Source: Bacteroidales bacterium (GTDB lineage Bacteria; Bacteroidota; Bacteroidia; Bacteroidales; FEN-979). From it: DNA of 61,732 nt. Where the stretch lies: the NCBI GenBank assembly GCA_023229525.1, contig JALNZC010000024.1:1-61732 (forward strand), read 5' to 3'. Position 1 is the stretch's first letter. Each line of letters starts with the position of its first letter. Shown piece after piece: positions 43,295 through 53,013 of the stretch. The notes beneath the pieces were generated by a model. The model was given only the letters and a program-made list of their open reading frames with translations. It was not told the origin of the DNA and did not search any database. The position numbers and the translations under genes are program-made.

Positions 43295-44176
43295 ATGTGT
43301 GATATCTGTGGATGCGGTGAACCGGGTTCCTACAAAATAAGAAAAGCCGGACTGGATGACCCGGTTGAAGGGGGATTTGAGCATTCTCATCCTCACGGCT
43401 ATGACCAAGGACATATTCACGACCATAACCATTCGCATCATCATCCTTATTCCGATGATCATGACCATAACCATTCGCACAATGAAGATATTATCCCCGG
43501 AGAGATGGCTACCGGAAAAAGGATAATCAATCTTGGGAAAGACATCCTGGAAAAAAATAACCTGATGGCGGAACGGAATCGGGGGTTCTTTGAAGCGAAA
43601 GAAGTATTCTGCATCAATATGGTTAGTTCACCTGGGTCAGGGAAAACCACCTTGCTGGAGAAAACGATCGTAAAACTTAAAGATAAGTTCCCTGTGTACG
43701 TGATTGAAGGGGATCAGCAGAGCATGCTGGATGCGGACCGCATTGCAAAACTGGGTATTCCGGTGGTACAGATAAATACCGGTTTGGGATGTCACCTGGA
43801 TGCGAACATGGTGAACAAAGCTTTAAAGTCTTTTGAGATCAAATCTCACTCCCTTCTTTTTATAGAGAATGTCGGAAATCTGGTATGCCCGGCGTTGTTT
43901 GATCTCGGTGAAACCAGCAGAGTTCTTGTTATGAGTGTGACTGAAGGAGATGATAAACCGGTCAAATATTCTGCAATGTTCAGATCGTCTCATCTCTGTC
44001 TGATCAATAAAACAGACTTACTTCCCTATGTTGATTTTCAGATGGATTCAGCAGTTAACAACGCTGCGGTTATGAATCCTTCCCTTGAGTTTTTCAAAAT
44101 ATCTGCGAAAACCGGCGAGGGAATGGACCTGTGGTTTGCCTGGATCATTCATAATGTTAGCAAGATCAATCCTTGA
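43295..44176 (+). CDS. hypB: HypB, GTPase for nickel insertion, with His-rich region
   Basis: This 293-residue G3E-type GTPase begins MCDICGCG, similar to the high-affinity nickel site of E. coli HypB. A stretch of about 40 residues (about 28-65) holds 14 histidines, a nickel store. The P-loop SSPGSGKTT follows, then EGDQQS, NKTDLL and the G domain. It ends in TGA at 44174-44176, overlapping the TTG start of truA. It may store nickel delivered by the permease at 24525-25247. Confidence 0.96.
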   Translation: MCDICGCGEPGSYKIRKAGLDDPVEGGFEHSHPHGYDQGHIHDHNHSHHHPYSDDHDHNHSHNEDIIPGEMATGKRIINLGKDILEKNNLMAERNRGFFEAKEVFCINMVSSPGSGKTTLLEKTIVKLKDKFPVYVIEGDQQSMLDADRIAKLGIPVVQINTGLGCHLDANMVNKALKSFEIKSHSLLFIENVGNLVCPALFDLGETSRVLVMSVTEGDDKPVKYSAMFRSSHLCLINKTDLLPYVDFQMDSAVNNAAVMNPSLEFFKISAKTGEGMDLWFAWIIHNVSKINP

Positions 44177-44934
44177 CCAGATATTTTATCCGGCTCTCTT
44201 ATGACGGCACCAATTATCACGGTTGGCAGCGGCAACCCAACGGTGGATCTGTCCAACAACTACTGGAGGATACTTTATCGATGATGCTCAGGTCGGAAAT
44301 CATGCTTACAGGCGCTGGCCGTACCGATACCGGTGTTCATGCTGCTGAATACTATGCCCATTTTGATTCTCCCCAAATATTGTATCAGCCGGAAAGAGAA
44401 AAATTGATTTTCAGACTCAACAATTATCTCCCGCGGGATATTGCGATTCATTACATTTTTCCGGTAGCCCCGGATATTCATGCCCGTTTCAGTGCTCTGT
44501 CAAGAACTTATAAGTATTATATTTCCATGGTTAAGACTCCTTTTCGTGCCCCTTATACCTTTTATTTATATGGATATTTGGATACAGATTTAATGAACGA
44601 AGGAGCAAAAATTATTGTGGATACAGCAGATTTCACATCGTTCTCAAAAGTAAACTCGGATACAAAAACCAATCTGTGCACAGTCACCTTGGCATCGTGG
44701 GAAAATAGAGGAGATGAATTGGTTTTTACTATCACTGCGAACAGATTCCTGCGAAACATGGTACGTGCGATCGTAGGAACCTTGCTTGATATGGGTAAAC
44801 ATAAAACCGACCTTGACGACCTCCGGCTTATCATTGAAAGTAAAAACAGAAGCCACGCGGGCAATTCTGTTCCCGCACGCGGCTTGCATCTGGTGAAGAT
44901 CGACTATCCTGAAGGAGCGTTGGTTTCATACTAA
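44173..44934 (+). CDS. truA: TruA, tRNA pseudouridine(38-40) synthase
   Basis: This 253-residue enzyme converts uridines 38-40 of the tRNA anticodon arm to pseudouridine. The catalytic Asp is D52 in GRTDTGVHA. The start is a TTG that overlaps the hypB stop codon as TTGA. Its stop region overlaps the convergent transketolase gene by 4 bp. It is a housekeeping gene that has come to sit at the end of the hyp operon. Confidence 0.95.
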   Translation: MTRYFIRLSYDGTNYHGWQRQPNGGSVQQLLEDTLSMMLRSEIMLTGAGRTDTGVHAAEYYAHFDSPQILYQPEREKLIFRLNNYLPRDIAIHYIFPVAPDIHARFSALSRTYKYYISMVKTPFRAPYTFYLYGYLDTDLMNEGAKIIVDTADFTSFSKVNSDTKTNLCTVTLASWENRGDELVFTITANRFLRNMVRAIVGTLLDMGKHKTDLDDLRLIIESKNRSHAGNSVPARGLHLVKIDYPEGALVSY

Positions 44935-45899
44935 CCGTTTTTGATTTTTCGATCAACTAAACGTAAACCACATTTGAAAATCATGGATGCTGTCATACCA
45001 TATTTCTCCATCAAGGCTATAGCATTTCCGGATTCACCGAAACGATCGTTCATCCCCACGAATTCCATGGGAACCGGACAATATCTTGTTACCATTTCTG
45101 CCACGGCTCCCCCCAGTCCGCCTGCAACCTGATGCTCTTCGGCTGTTATTATCGCACCGGTTTCGCGGGCAGCTCGCACGATCGCTTCCTCGTCGAGGGG
45201 TTTGATGGTATGGACATTCAGTACCCGTGCCGAGATCCCGTGAGCCTGGAGTTCTTCGGCAGCCATTAAGGCTTCCCAGACAAGATGCCCTGTGGCAGCG
45301 ATGGTAAGATCATAACCTTCTCGGAATAATTGTGCCTTCCCGATTTTAAAAGGTAGCGATGATTCCGTGAAATCAGGCATTGCTTCCCTCCCGAAACGGA
45401 TATAAACAGGTCCCTGATAATTTTCAATCGCTGCCAGTGTGGCTAACTTTGTTTGTGTTGCATCACAAGGTGAAAGTACCGACATATTTGGCATCACCCG
45501 CATGACAGCAATATCTTCAAGCGCTTGATGTGTTGCTCCGTCTGGACCTACAGATACGCCAGCATGCGCACCCCCGATGATCACATGGACATTATTGTAA
45601 CATACCGAAATCCTGATTTGGTCAGCAGCTCTGAATGTAGCGAAAACACCATAGGTAGAAAATACGGGAATTTTACCTTCCAACGCTAATCCGGTTGCAA
45701 CACCAATACAATTTTGTTCTGCGATGCCTAAAGAAATAAAACGGTCCGGGAATGTTTCTGCAAATAGATTGATTCCAACCGAAGTGGTAATATCTGCTCC
45801 GATCGCAATAACCGAATGATTTCGTTTTCCGGCTTCCAGCAAACCTTCCCCGAATCCGGTTTTTGTCGGTTTATTTCCCCTGTTTATGAAAGGTACCAA
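44931..45899 (-). CDS. Transketolase, C-terminal subunit
   Basis: This 322-residue protein is the C-terminal half of a split transketolase. It has the pyrimidine-binding domain (ADITTSVG, IAEQNCIGVATGLALEG) and the C-terminal domain. It acts with the N-terminal half encoded just upstream, 29 bp away, to move two-carbon units in the pentose phosphate pathway. Split transketolases are frequent in anaerobes and archaea. No fusion remnant is seen. Confidence 0.93.
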   Translation of the reverse strand: MVPFINRGNKPTKTGFGEGLLEAGKRNHSVIAIGADITTSVGINLFAETFPDRFISLGIAEQNCIGVATGLALEGKIPVFSTYGVFATFRAADQIRISVCYNNVHVIIGGAHAGVSVGPDGATHQALEDIAVMRVMPNMSVLSPCDATQTKLATLAAIENYQGPVYIRFGREAMPDFTESSLPFKIGKAQLFREGYDLTIAATGHLVWEALMAAEELQAHGISARVLNVHTIKPLDEEAIVRAARETGAIITAEEHQVAGGLGGAVAEMVTRYCPVPMEFVGMNDRFGESGNAIALMEKYGMTASMIFKCGLRLVDRKIKNG

Positions 45900-45928
45900 G
45901 TTTCAATTACTTTAGCTCTATCCTTTTA

Positions 45929-46801
45929 TCAGATCTTATTTCCTGATGCTTCATCAACGGTTTGCTCAATTCCGGAAAGTTCCCGGAGAAATTCTTTTGC
46001 CTGATCCGGATCAGGAACTTTTCCATGCCAATGGAAATTCCCTTCGATGCTTTTAATTCCTTTTCCCATACGGGTGTGAGCAATTATTACAGATGGTTTA
46101 TCAATGATACCATAAACCTTGTTGAATGCTTCCAGTAATTGACCGGTATTGTTACCGTCACAGCATTCAACCTGCCAACCAAAGCTTTTCCACTTCTCTT
46201 CCAATGGCTCTAATCGCATCACATCTTCAGTTTTCCCGTCAATTTGTACTCCATTGCGGTCAACTATTACGATAAGATTATTCAAATGATGATGAGCAGC
46301 TGCCATTGCGGATTCCCATACAGAGCCTTCCTGAAGTTCGCCATCCCCAAGGATAGCGTAAATTTTATGCATCCGCAGATCAAGTTTTCCTGCAATGGCC
46401 ATGCCTACGGCAACGGAAAGTCCTTGTCCGAGTGAGCCAGCAGATAATTCCAGTCCCGGTAACCCGTGTTCCCTGCCAGGATGTCCTTGGAGACGACTTC
46501 CCAGTTTTCGTAATGAATGCAATTCCACGAGGGGAAAATATCCGGCATGAGCAAGGGTTGCATATAAAACCGGGGCGACATGTCCGATCGAGAGGATCAG
46601 CCTGTCGCGATCCGGCCATTTCGGATCTAAGGGATTATGATGAAGTACCGAAAAATATAGAACGGTGAAAACATCGGCAAGCCCGAGAGAACCTCCCAAA
46701 TGTCCGGATCCGGCTTCGGTAAGGCTCTGAATGACCGATTTTCGAATTTCGGTTGCAATCTGATTTAACTTTTCCGGATCCTTGGTTTGCCGAAGCGTCA
46801 T
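45929..46801 (-). CDS. Transketolase, N-terminal subunit
   Basis: This 290-residue protein is the thiamine-diphosphate-binding half of transketolase. Signs are SGHLGGSLGLAD and the TPP motif GDGELQEGS followed by RNGVQIDG. It is translated with the C-terminal half next to it, and follows lolA by 2 bp, so three to four genes may share one transcript. Confidence 0.93.
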   Translation of the reverse strand: MTLRQTKDPEKLNQIATEIRKSVIQSLTEAGSGHLGGSLGLADVFTVLYFSVLHHNPLDPKWPDRDRLILSIGHVAPVLYATLAHAGYFPLVELHSLRKLGSRLQGHPGREHGLPGLELSAGSLGQGLSVAVGMAIAGKLDLRMHKIYAILGDGELQEGSVWESAMAAAHHHLNNLIVIVDRNGVQIDGKTEDVMRLEPLEEKWKSFGWQVECCDGNNTGQLLEAFNKVYGIIDKPSVIIAHTRMGKGIKSIEGNFHWHGKVPDPDQAKEFLRELSGIEQTVDEASGNKI

Positions 46802-46803
46802 GA

Positions 46804-47433
46804 CTACCGCATATCAATAACTTCCACACCTGGAAATTTCTTTTCATCAAATGAAAAATCAGCAGTCGTCACTGGGGTATCTGTCAGGAAAGTTATAATT
46901 TTATACGTAAAAGTATTTCCGCTTTTATCAAAAAGAGTAAAACTTCTGATCTGCTTTTTTGCTTTGTCGATTCCTAAAATTGCCTTTGTAAAATTTTTCG
47001 CGGTATTGGGTATTAGTTCAACAGATTCGATGCCCGGTTCACTACTCCTGATGATTTTTGACTTATAATTTGCATTGTAGGATGTCAGTAGTTTTGAAGG
47101 AGTGAGTGCGTCGTCTTTGTTATCCAGGGAATTGATCTGAACTTCATTCGATTCTTTAATATAGGTCCAGATGGTTTTTCCATCGCAAATAACGGTTTGA
47201 CCTGAAGCGCTCATTTTATATTTATCTCCCGAAACCAACAAGGAGCCCTTTTTTTCTTCATTGATCTTAGCCTTGGTGTTCTCCATGGTATAGGTAAAAT
47301 CGACTTTGATTGATTTATAAGCTTTTGTTTTTGCGCTAACCTCGTTCAGCAGCGCAATCGCTTTTTGATCTTTTGACTGGCTGAACCCCAACAAAGAGAA
47401 AATCAGCAATAATCCTGAAAATGTAACTCTCAT
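46804..47433 (-). CDS. lolA: LolA-like outer-membrane lipoprotein carrier
   Basis: This 209-residue protein carries lipoproteins across the periplasm. It has a signal peptide of about 18 residues and the usual curved-sheet fold repeats with LLVSGDKYKMS and GKTIWTY. The start at 47433 (MRVTF) is preferred over 47448 because GAGGAG (47441-47446, minus strand) stands 7 bp before it. It is 25 bp after ftsK, with the transketolase genes behind it. Confidence 0.9.
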   Translation of the reverse strand: MRVTFSGLLLIFSLLGFSQSKDQKAIALLNEVSAKTKAYKSIKVDFTYTMENTKAKINEEKKGSLLVSGDKYKMSASGQTVICDGKTIWTYIKESNEVQINSLDNKDDALTPSKLLTSYNANYKSKIIRSSEPGIESVELIPNTAKNFTKAILGIDKAKKQIRSFTLFDKSGNTFTYKIITFLTDTPVTTADFSFDEKKFPGVEVIDMR

Positions 47434-47458
47434 AATAATTCTCCTCATTTTTTCAATT

Positions 47459-49945
47459 TTATGATTTACCGAGCATATTCAAATGTTCTTCAAGGGCATG
47501 TAAATCCTTAAACCGGACCTCCCTTGCTTTGCTTCCTTCAAAGGGGCCAACAATCCCTGCGCCTTCCAGTTGATCTATAATGCGACCAGCCCGGTTATAT
47601 CCTAATTTCAATTTACGTTGTAAAAGAGAAGTGGAACCATGTTGGTGTTGTACAACCATCCTGGCAGCTTCGGTGAAAAACTCATCCCGTTCATTCGGAT
47701 CAAATTCCTTGGACGATCCTCCTTCTTCATCATAATATTCGGGTAAGGCAAAGGCATCGGGATAACCCATTTGATTGCCAATAAATTCAGTCACCCTGTC
47801 TATCTCTGGTGTATCAACAAAAGCACATTGCAAGCGGATAATGTCACTCCCGGTTGAAAGCAGCATATCACCACGACCTATAAGTTGATCGGCACCGGAA
47901 GAATCAAGAATGGTCCGGGAATCGATTTTCGAAATTACACGAAAAGCAATCCGGGCGGGGAAATTTGCTTTTATTGTACCCGTAATAATATTTACTGAAG
48001 GTCGTTGTGTTGCAATGATCAAATGAATACCGGTTGCCCTTGCTAATTGGGCCAGTCGGGTCAGCGGTGTCTCAATTTCCCGTCCTGCGGTCATGATCAG
48101 ATCGGCGAATTCGTCAATTACCAGTACGATATATGGTAAGAAGTGGTGTCCTTCATTGGGATTCAGAATCCGGGAAAAGAACTTTTCGTTATATTCTTTA
48201 ATATTTCTTACCTGTGCATCACGTAAAAGATCATAGCGGCTATCCATCTCTATATTCAGGGAATTCAATGTACGGATAACTTTTTTGGTATCGGTAATAA
48301 TAGCGTCTTCCGAATCGGGCAATTTCGCTAAAAAATGTCTTTCGATCTTGGTATAAAGGGTTAACTCAACTTTTTTAGGGTCAATAAGGACAAATTTGAC
48401 CTGGGACGGATGCTTTTTATAAAGAAGTGAAGTAATAATGGTATTCAGGCCGACTGATTTTCCTTGGCCTGTTGCACCGGCCATAAGTAAATGAGGCATA
48501 CGGGAAAGGTCGGCAATGAATGTTTCGTTGGAAATGGTCTTTCCAAGTACAAAGGGTAATTCGAACGGGGTAGTTTTAAATTTTTCAGTGCTGAGAAGTG
48601 ATTTGATCGAAACTATTTCGGGATTCTGATTCGGAACTTCAATACCTATCGTCCCTTTTCCGGGTATGGGTGCGATGATCCGGATTCCCATGGCAGCCAG
48701 GCTCAGGGCGATATCATCTTCGAGATTTTTAATGCGGGAAATTCTTACCCCGGCTTCCGGAACTATCTCGTAAAGGGTTACTGCCGGACCGATAGTTGCT
48801 TTTATTTTTTGAATACGGATATCGTAATTCGATAATGTCTGTACAATTTTATCCTTATTTGCCTCCAGTTCTTCCTTCCTGACACTGATCGATTCGCCAC
48901 CATAATCACTCAAAAGATCGAGGGTGGGATATTTATATCTGGGAAGGTCAAGTGTAGGATCGTAACGGGTTCCAAGAGTCTGATGTTCAATTTTTCCATT
49001 ACCTGCCCTCTCTTTTACCGGGGATTCAATCTGAAGTTCAATTTCGGCCGGATTTAAATCCCCGGTATATGAAGGGTCAGATAATTCGAGGTTAATCGGA
49101 CCGGTAGGCGAAAAATTCTCCTCCCTGAACTTATTGAACGGAGTCTCTGGTGTTTGCACCTGACCTGTTTCAGAGGTTCTTTGTTCATCATCGGATTCCT
49201 TCATCTTTAATGGTTCCTCAAGAGGGATTTCAATGGATGGTTTTTTTCTGAACCAACGAAAAGGAATATTGTATGCCAGGATCACAAAACTTAAGAAGCA
49301 GAATATCAATGCCAGGATCAAACCGGGGATACCCAGAAGATCGGTGAGCCAGATATTCATTTGAAATCCGTAAACACCGCTAAACAGATCATTCCCGGGG
49401 AAAATCAAACCCAATAAAACAGGAGTCCACAGAATTCCGAAAAACCCATATTCCAATGTTTTCCAAAATGGAAATGGAGAAAAGTGAAAAAACTGTTTTA
49501 ATCCCGAATTAAACAGGATAATTATAAAAATAAAGGATGCGACTCCAAACCATTTGGTGATGAACAAATAACCGGTAAGAGCTCCGATTTTGCCCATCCA
49601 GTTGTCAATATTGTTGCTGTTGTTAAAAAACCACTCAAGTGTAAAATGTTTGACAACAGTGTCGGGAAAATCAAAATCGTGTCTCCACGTGAGAATATAG
49701 GAAGTAAAAGAGAAGAGAAGGTAAAAGGAAAATAAGAGAAAAAAGAGACCAAGTACCCGGTAACGCTTTTCTTTTCGGACAATCTCTGATTCGGAGCGAA
49801 CCGGTTGTTGTTTTCGTTTTTCTTTTTGTTCCGATGTTTTCCTGCCCTGCTTTTTTTCGCTTCGTGAAATATCGTCAAGGATTTCAGGTTGTACTAAATC
49901 ATCCTTGAATGTATTCGTTTTTAGAGGGTTGCCCTGTTTAGCCAT
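47459..49945 (-). CDS. ftsK: FtsK/SpoIIIE DNA translocase
   Basis: This 828-residue protein pumps DNA at the division septum. Its N-terminal part has about four membrane segments (from about 68 to 240), then a linker of ~120 residues. An alpha-beta motor domain follows with the Walker A GATGQGKS and the Walker B stretch LVIDEFADL. The last ~65 residues are a gamma domain (HGSTSLLQRKLKLG...) that reads orientation sequences. Length and order fit the family. It is followed directly by lolA. Confidence 0.96.
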   Translation of the reverse strand: MAKQGNPLKTNTFKDDLVQPEILDDISRSEKKQGRKTSEQKEKRKQQPVRSESEIVRKEKRYRVLGLFFLLFSFYLLFSFTSYILTWRHDFDFPDTVVKHFTLEWFFNNSNNIDNWMGKIGALTGYLFITKWFGVASFIFIIILFNSGLKQFFHFSPFPFWKTLEYGFFGILWTPVLLGLIFPGNDLFSGVYGFQMNIWLTDLLGIPGLILALIFCFLSFVILAYNIPFRWFRKKPSIEIPLEEPLKMKESDDEQRTSETGQVQTPETPFNKFREENFSPTGPINLELSDPSYTGDLNPAEIELQIESPVKERAGNGKIEHQTLGTRYDPTLDLPRYKYPTLDLLSDYGGESISVRKEELEANKDKIVQTLSNYDIRIQKIKATIGPAVTLYEIVPEAGVRISRIKNLEDDIALSLAAMGIRIIAPIPGKGTIGIEVPNQNPEIVSIKSLLSTEKFKTTPFELPFVLGKTISNETFIADLSRMPHLLMAGATGQGKSVGLNTIITSLLYKKHPSQVKFVLIDPKKVELTLYTKIERHFLAKLPDSEDAIITDTKKVIRTLNSLNIEMDSRYDLLRDAQVRNIKEYNEKFFSRILNPNEGHHFLPYIVLVIDEFADLIMTAGREIETPLTRLAQLARATGIHLIIATQRPSVNIITGTIKANFPARIAFRVISKIDSRTILDSSGADQLIGRGDMLLSTGSDIIRLQCAFVDTPEIDRVTEFIGNQMGYPDAFALPEYYDEEGGSSKEFDPNERDEFFTEAARMVVQHQHGSTSLLQRKLKLGYNRAGRIIDQLEGAGIVGPFEGSKAREVRFKDLHALEEHLNMLGKS

Positions 49946-49951
49946 GAATCG

Positions 49952-50635
49952 TTATTCGCCTCCGCCCCCGAATTTACTTTTCAGCTCATCCTGGGTCGTG
50001 AGAACATAATCTGATGGAATTTCAAAATCTTTTGCCGGCAAATTCTTTTTTTCTACAGAAGTTGCAGTGAATTTCATGTTTACGTCACGGTTTGTGAGGA
50101 GAAATTCCAACATGACACCATCTATATCTTTGTAAATAGGATTATCAAAGTTGGCCAACTTAGATCCCAGTTCGCTGGAATAATAGACTTCATAAGTGCT
50201 TTTGATCCCATCGTTGTTTATTGTGACAACTGCTTTTTTACATGTATAACCAGCGATCACCTTGGTTTCACCGGATAATTCTATGGTAGATGTTCCTTGC
50301 CCAGACATCTCTTTTTCGATGTCAGCAGCCGTTTGTTTAATAGCATATTTTTGTCCCATCATATTGAGCAGGGCAACTTTTGATTTATCATTGTAATCAG
50401 TGATTTCAACAGTATTCATTCCGCTCATCTGGAGATCGGTGCGTGCTTTTGAACCTTTAATGGAAACAGTCAGAACTTTTGGGAACATAGCCATCTGGCT
50501 TTCCGAAAACTTGTTGTCAGGGTAAGTGATTTTAAACGTGATAACTCCTTCAAAGGGTTTACCGGCCTGAATAATATCCGGTTTGAAAAAAAAGGTGCCA
50601 ACAAGCACAGTCAGGGTGATTAATAATTTTTTCAT
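49952..50635 (-). CDS. Exported DUF4412-family protein
   Basis: This 227-residue protein has a signal peptide (about 1-25) and matches the DUF4412 family of Bacteroidetes by its beta-rich body (FEGVITFKITYP) and stretches such as GYTCKKAVVT. Its function is not known. It lies 6 bp upstream of ftsK and has a TACATTTG box (50681-50688, minus strand) near its start. A Gly-rich tail ends the protein. Confidence 0.8.
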   Translation of the reverse strand: MKKLLITLTVLVGTFFFKPDIIQAGKPFEGVITFKITYPDNKFSESQMAMFPKVLTVSIKGSKARTDLQMSGMNTVEITDYNDKSKVALLNMMGQKYAIKQTAADIEKEMSGQGTSTIELSGETKVIAGYTCKKAVVTINNDGIKSTYEVYYSSELGSKLANFDNPIYKDIDGVMLEFLLTNRDVNMKFTATSVEKKNLPAKDFEIPSDYVLTTQDELKSKFGGGGE

Positions 50636-50680
50636 GCTTGATATTTTATTGATTAAAATTAAAATAACTGTTTATTCTGA

Positions 50681-50688
50681 CAAATGTA
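50681..50688 (-). promoter_or_regulatory. Possible -7 box for the DUF4412 gene
   Basis: On the minus strand this reads TACATTTG, matching TAnnTTTG, 45 bp before the ATG at 50635. No clear -33 element is seen. Confidence 0.4.
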
Positions 50689-50689
50689 G

Positions 50690-52204
50690 TTATTTTACGA
50701 TTCTTAACAGTTTGCTCCAGCGGATTTTCCCATCCAGGAGGGACTTATCCGGATCCAGGGATAACCAAACAAAAACGGCTTTCCCAACTATATGATCTTC
50801 AGGCACAAATCCCCAGTAACGCGAATCCATTGAATTGTGCCGGTTGTCCCCCATCATCCAATAATAATTCATCTTAAAGGTATAATTCCGCGACTCCTTC
50901 CCATTGATAAAGATTTTTCCATCCCGGATTTTTAAGTCGTTTCCTTCAAAAACCCCGATAATCCGTTTGTACAAGTTTATATTTACGAGATCAATGGGAA
51001 TAGTCACACCTTTTTTAGGGATCCAAAGCGGCCCAAAATTATCAACATTCCAACGATATGCAGAATCAAACGGAAATATATCCGGAGTCCAGGAACCTTT
51101 CGGCATGCAAACCGGCTGGATGGAAACTACATTGCTATATTGACGAAGTTTTTCAATTGCGGCATCCGACAGTGTAAGCTCATAGATACCATTATTGTCG
51201 GTCGTAATTTTCTCTGTTATATCGAGTTTTTCAAAATTTTTCTGATTTATCGGACTTCCGTCGGTTTTTAAAACATATTTAAATTGCCGTTTTCCTGGGT
51301 TTTGTTCTGGTTTTCCATTGATAAGAACAGTCCGGTCAATGATGGTAATTGTGTCCCCGGGAATTCCGATGCAACGTTTGATGAAATTCTCACGTTTATC
51401 TACCGGACGGGCGATAATTTCTCCAAAATACTCTTTATTGTTCCATACCGCATCCCGGCCAAACTGCCTCACAAGCTGATAATAACTGACATTACTTTGT
51501 AATTTGGAGGAAAGGGTATCACCATCCGGATAATTAAACACAACCACATCCATATTTTTGATATCTGATAAACCAGGGAAGCGGTAATAAGGCAATTTTA
51601 TCCATTCGAGGTACGATTTTGTACTTTCTGTAAGTGGCAGTGTGTGATGTACAAATGGAAATGCAATAGGAGTATTGGGTACCTTAGGTCCAAAGCTTAC
51701 TTTACTGACAAAAAGATAATCGCCTACGAGCAAGGTTTTCTCCATTGAAGATGTTGGGATTGTATATGCTTCGATCAGAAAGATCCGGATGATGCTTGCA
51801 GCGATAACGGCAAAAATGATGGCATCGACCCATTCCCGCAAAGCTGTTTTTTTAACGGGAGGTTGCTTGTCAGGGTCAGTATATGATTCTTTAGGTGAAT
51901 AGGCAAGGTAAGGAAGGTATATGAATGGGAAAAGCACGCCAGCTGCCTGCTGAAGGAGTCCATGTTTTCTGAAACACTTCAGGATTTCAACGATCATTAA
52001 AAGAATAACGAAAACATTGATAAATGGTACTAAAAGAAAAATATACCACCAAAGCGGTTTTTTAACAATTTTCAACCAGATATACCAATTATAGAATGGA
52101 ATCAGGATTTTCCACCCTTTTTCTCCGGCTTTTTCAAAAATTCCCCAAAGTCCAATGGTCGAAAGGATAAAAAACAACAAGGTAAGGATCATATACAAGT
52201 TCAT
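50690..52204 (-). CDS. lepB: LepB, signal peptidase I with DUF5684-like N-terminal membrane domain
   Basis: This 504-residue protein removes signal peptides outside the inner membrane. The N-terminal ~100 residues have three hydrophobic helices of the DUF5684 type. The peptidase part holds the catalytic Ser in PTSSMEKTLL and Lys in FIKRCIGIPGD, and MGDNRHNSMDSRYWG. A long insert between these motifs, common in Bacteroidetes, makes it larger than the E. coli protein. It is followed by the DUF4412 and ftsK genes. Confidence 0.95.
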   Translation of the reverse strand: MNLYMILTLLFFILSTIGLWGIFEKAGEKGWKILIPFYNWYIWLKIVKKPLWWYIFLLVPFINVFVILLMIVEILKCFRKHGLLQQAAGVLFPFIYLPYLAYSPKESYTDPDKQPPVKKTALREWVDAIIFAVIAASIIRIFLIEAYTIPTSSMEKTLLVGDYLFVSKVSFGPKVPNTPIAFPFVHHTLPLTESTKSYLEWIKLPYYRFPGLSDIKNMDVVVFNYPDGDTLSSKLQSNVSYYQLVRQFGRDAVWNNKEYFGEIIARPVDKRENFIKRCIGIPGDTITIIDRTVLINGKPEQNPGKRQFKYVLKTDGSPINQKNFEKLDITEKITTDNNGIYELTLSDAAIEKLRQYSNVVSIQPVCMPKGSWTPDIFPFDSAYRWNVDNFGPLWIPKKGVTIPIDLVNINLYKRIIGVFEGNDLKIRDGKIFINGKESRNYTFKMNYYWMMGDNRHNSMDSRYWGFVPEDHIVGKAVFVWLSLDPDKSLLDGKIRWSKLLRIVK

Positions 52205-52257
52205 GGGTCAAATGTTTGGGTTGTGTTGTAATATATAACGTCGAATTGAATGTTTTC

Positions 52258-52995
52258 TTATTTGGGGTTTATTAATATCTGCGATGAAAGCAGGTCTTTC
52301 ATTTCGAAAAAGCCTGTCTTTCCGTAAACCCATTCGGCAGCAAGCAATGCACCCATTGCAAAGCCACGCCGGCTTTTTGCGGTATGAACGATTTCAATAG
52401 TATCTTCCACTGATTCATAACGGACAAGATGAGTACCCGGTACATTGTCGGTTCTGTACGATTTTATTCCCAGTTCCTCTGGATTTTCTACCGTTTCTTT
52501 GACCCATTTATCTTTCTTTTCAGAATAGCGGATGATGTCGTTGGCAAGGACAATTGCAGTTCCGCTTGGTGCATCTTGTTTATGAATCGTATGGGTTTCT
52601 TCGATTGATATTTCATAATCACTCCACTTCGACATGATGTCGGCAAGACAACGGTTCAATTCAAAGAATAAGTTGACCCCGACACTAAAATTGGGTGAGA
52701 AAAAAAGTGTCTTTTTACGATCCAAACAATCCTGGCGGACCTTATCAAGGTCATCAAGCCAGCCTGTGGTTCCGGTAACAATGGGAATACCTGCCTCAAA
52801 ACAACGGTAAATATTGTCAACTATACTCGTAGGTGTAGTAAAATCAATAGCAATATCCGCTTGTGCTAAAAGTACACCGTCCTTTTCCCAGTTTTCAATA
52901 CTGTCAATGATCAGGAAGATTTCGTGACCTTTTTTTATTGCCAGTTTTTCAATTTCCTGGCCCATTTTCCCATAACCCAGCAATGCTATTTTCAT
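52258..52995 (-). CDS. dapB: DapB, 4-hydroxy-tetrahydrodipicolinate reductase
   Basis: This 245-residue enzyme reduces the lysine and diaminopimelate precursor with NAD(P)H. It has the Rossmann motif GYGKMGQE (about 7-14), GTTGW, SPNFSVGVN and the catalytic/substrate stretch HKQDAPSGTA. Length is normal. It lies between lepB and a DUF5683 gene in an arrangement with parAB usual for Bacteroidales. Confidence 0.95.
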   Translation of the reverse strand: MKIALLGYGKMGQEIEKLAIKKGHEIFLIIDSIENWEKDGVLLAQADIAIDFTTPTSIVDNIYRCFEAGIPIVTGTTGWLDDLDKVRQDCLDRKKTLFFSPNFSVGVNLFFELNRCLADIMSKWSDYEISIEETHTIHKQDAPSGTAIVLANDIIRYSEKKDKWVKETVENPEELGIKSYRTDNVPGTHLVRYESVEDTIEIVHTAKSRRGFAMGALLAAEWVYGKTGFFEMKDLLSSQILINPK

Positions 52996-53013
52996 ATTGT
53001 GAAAGATGAAATT

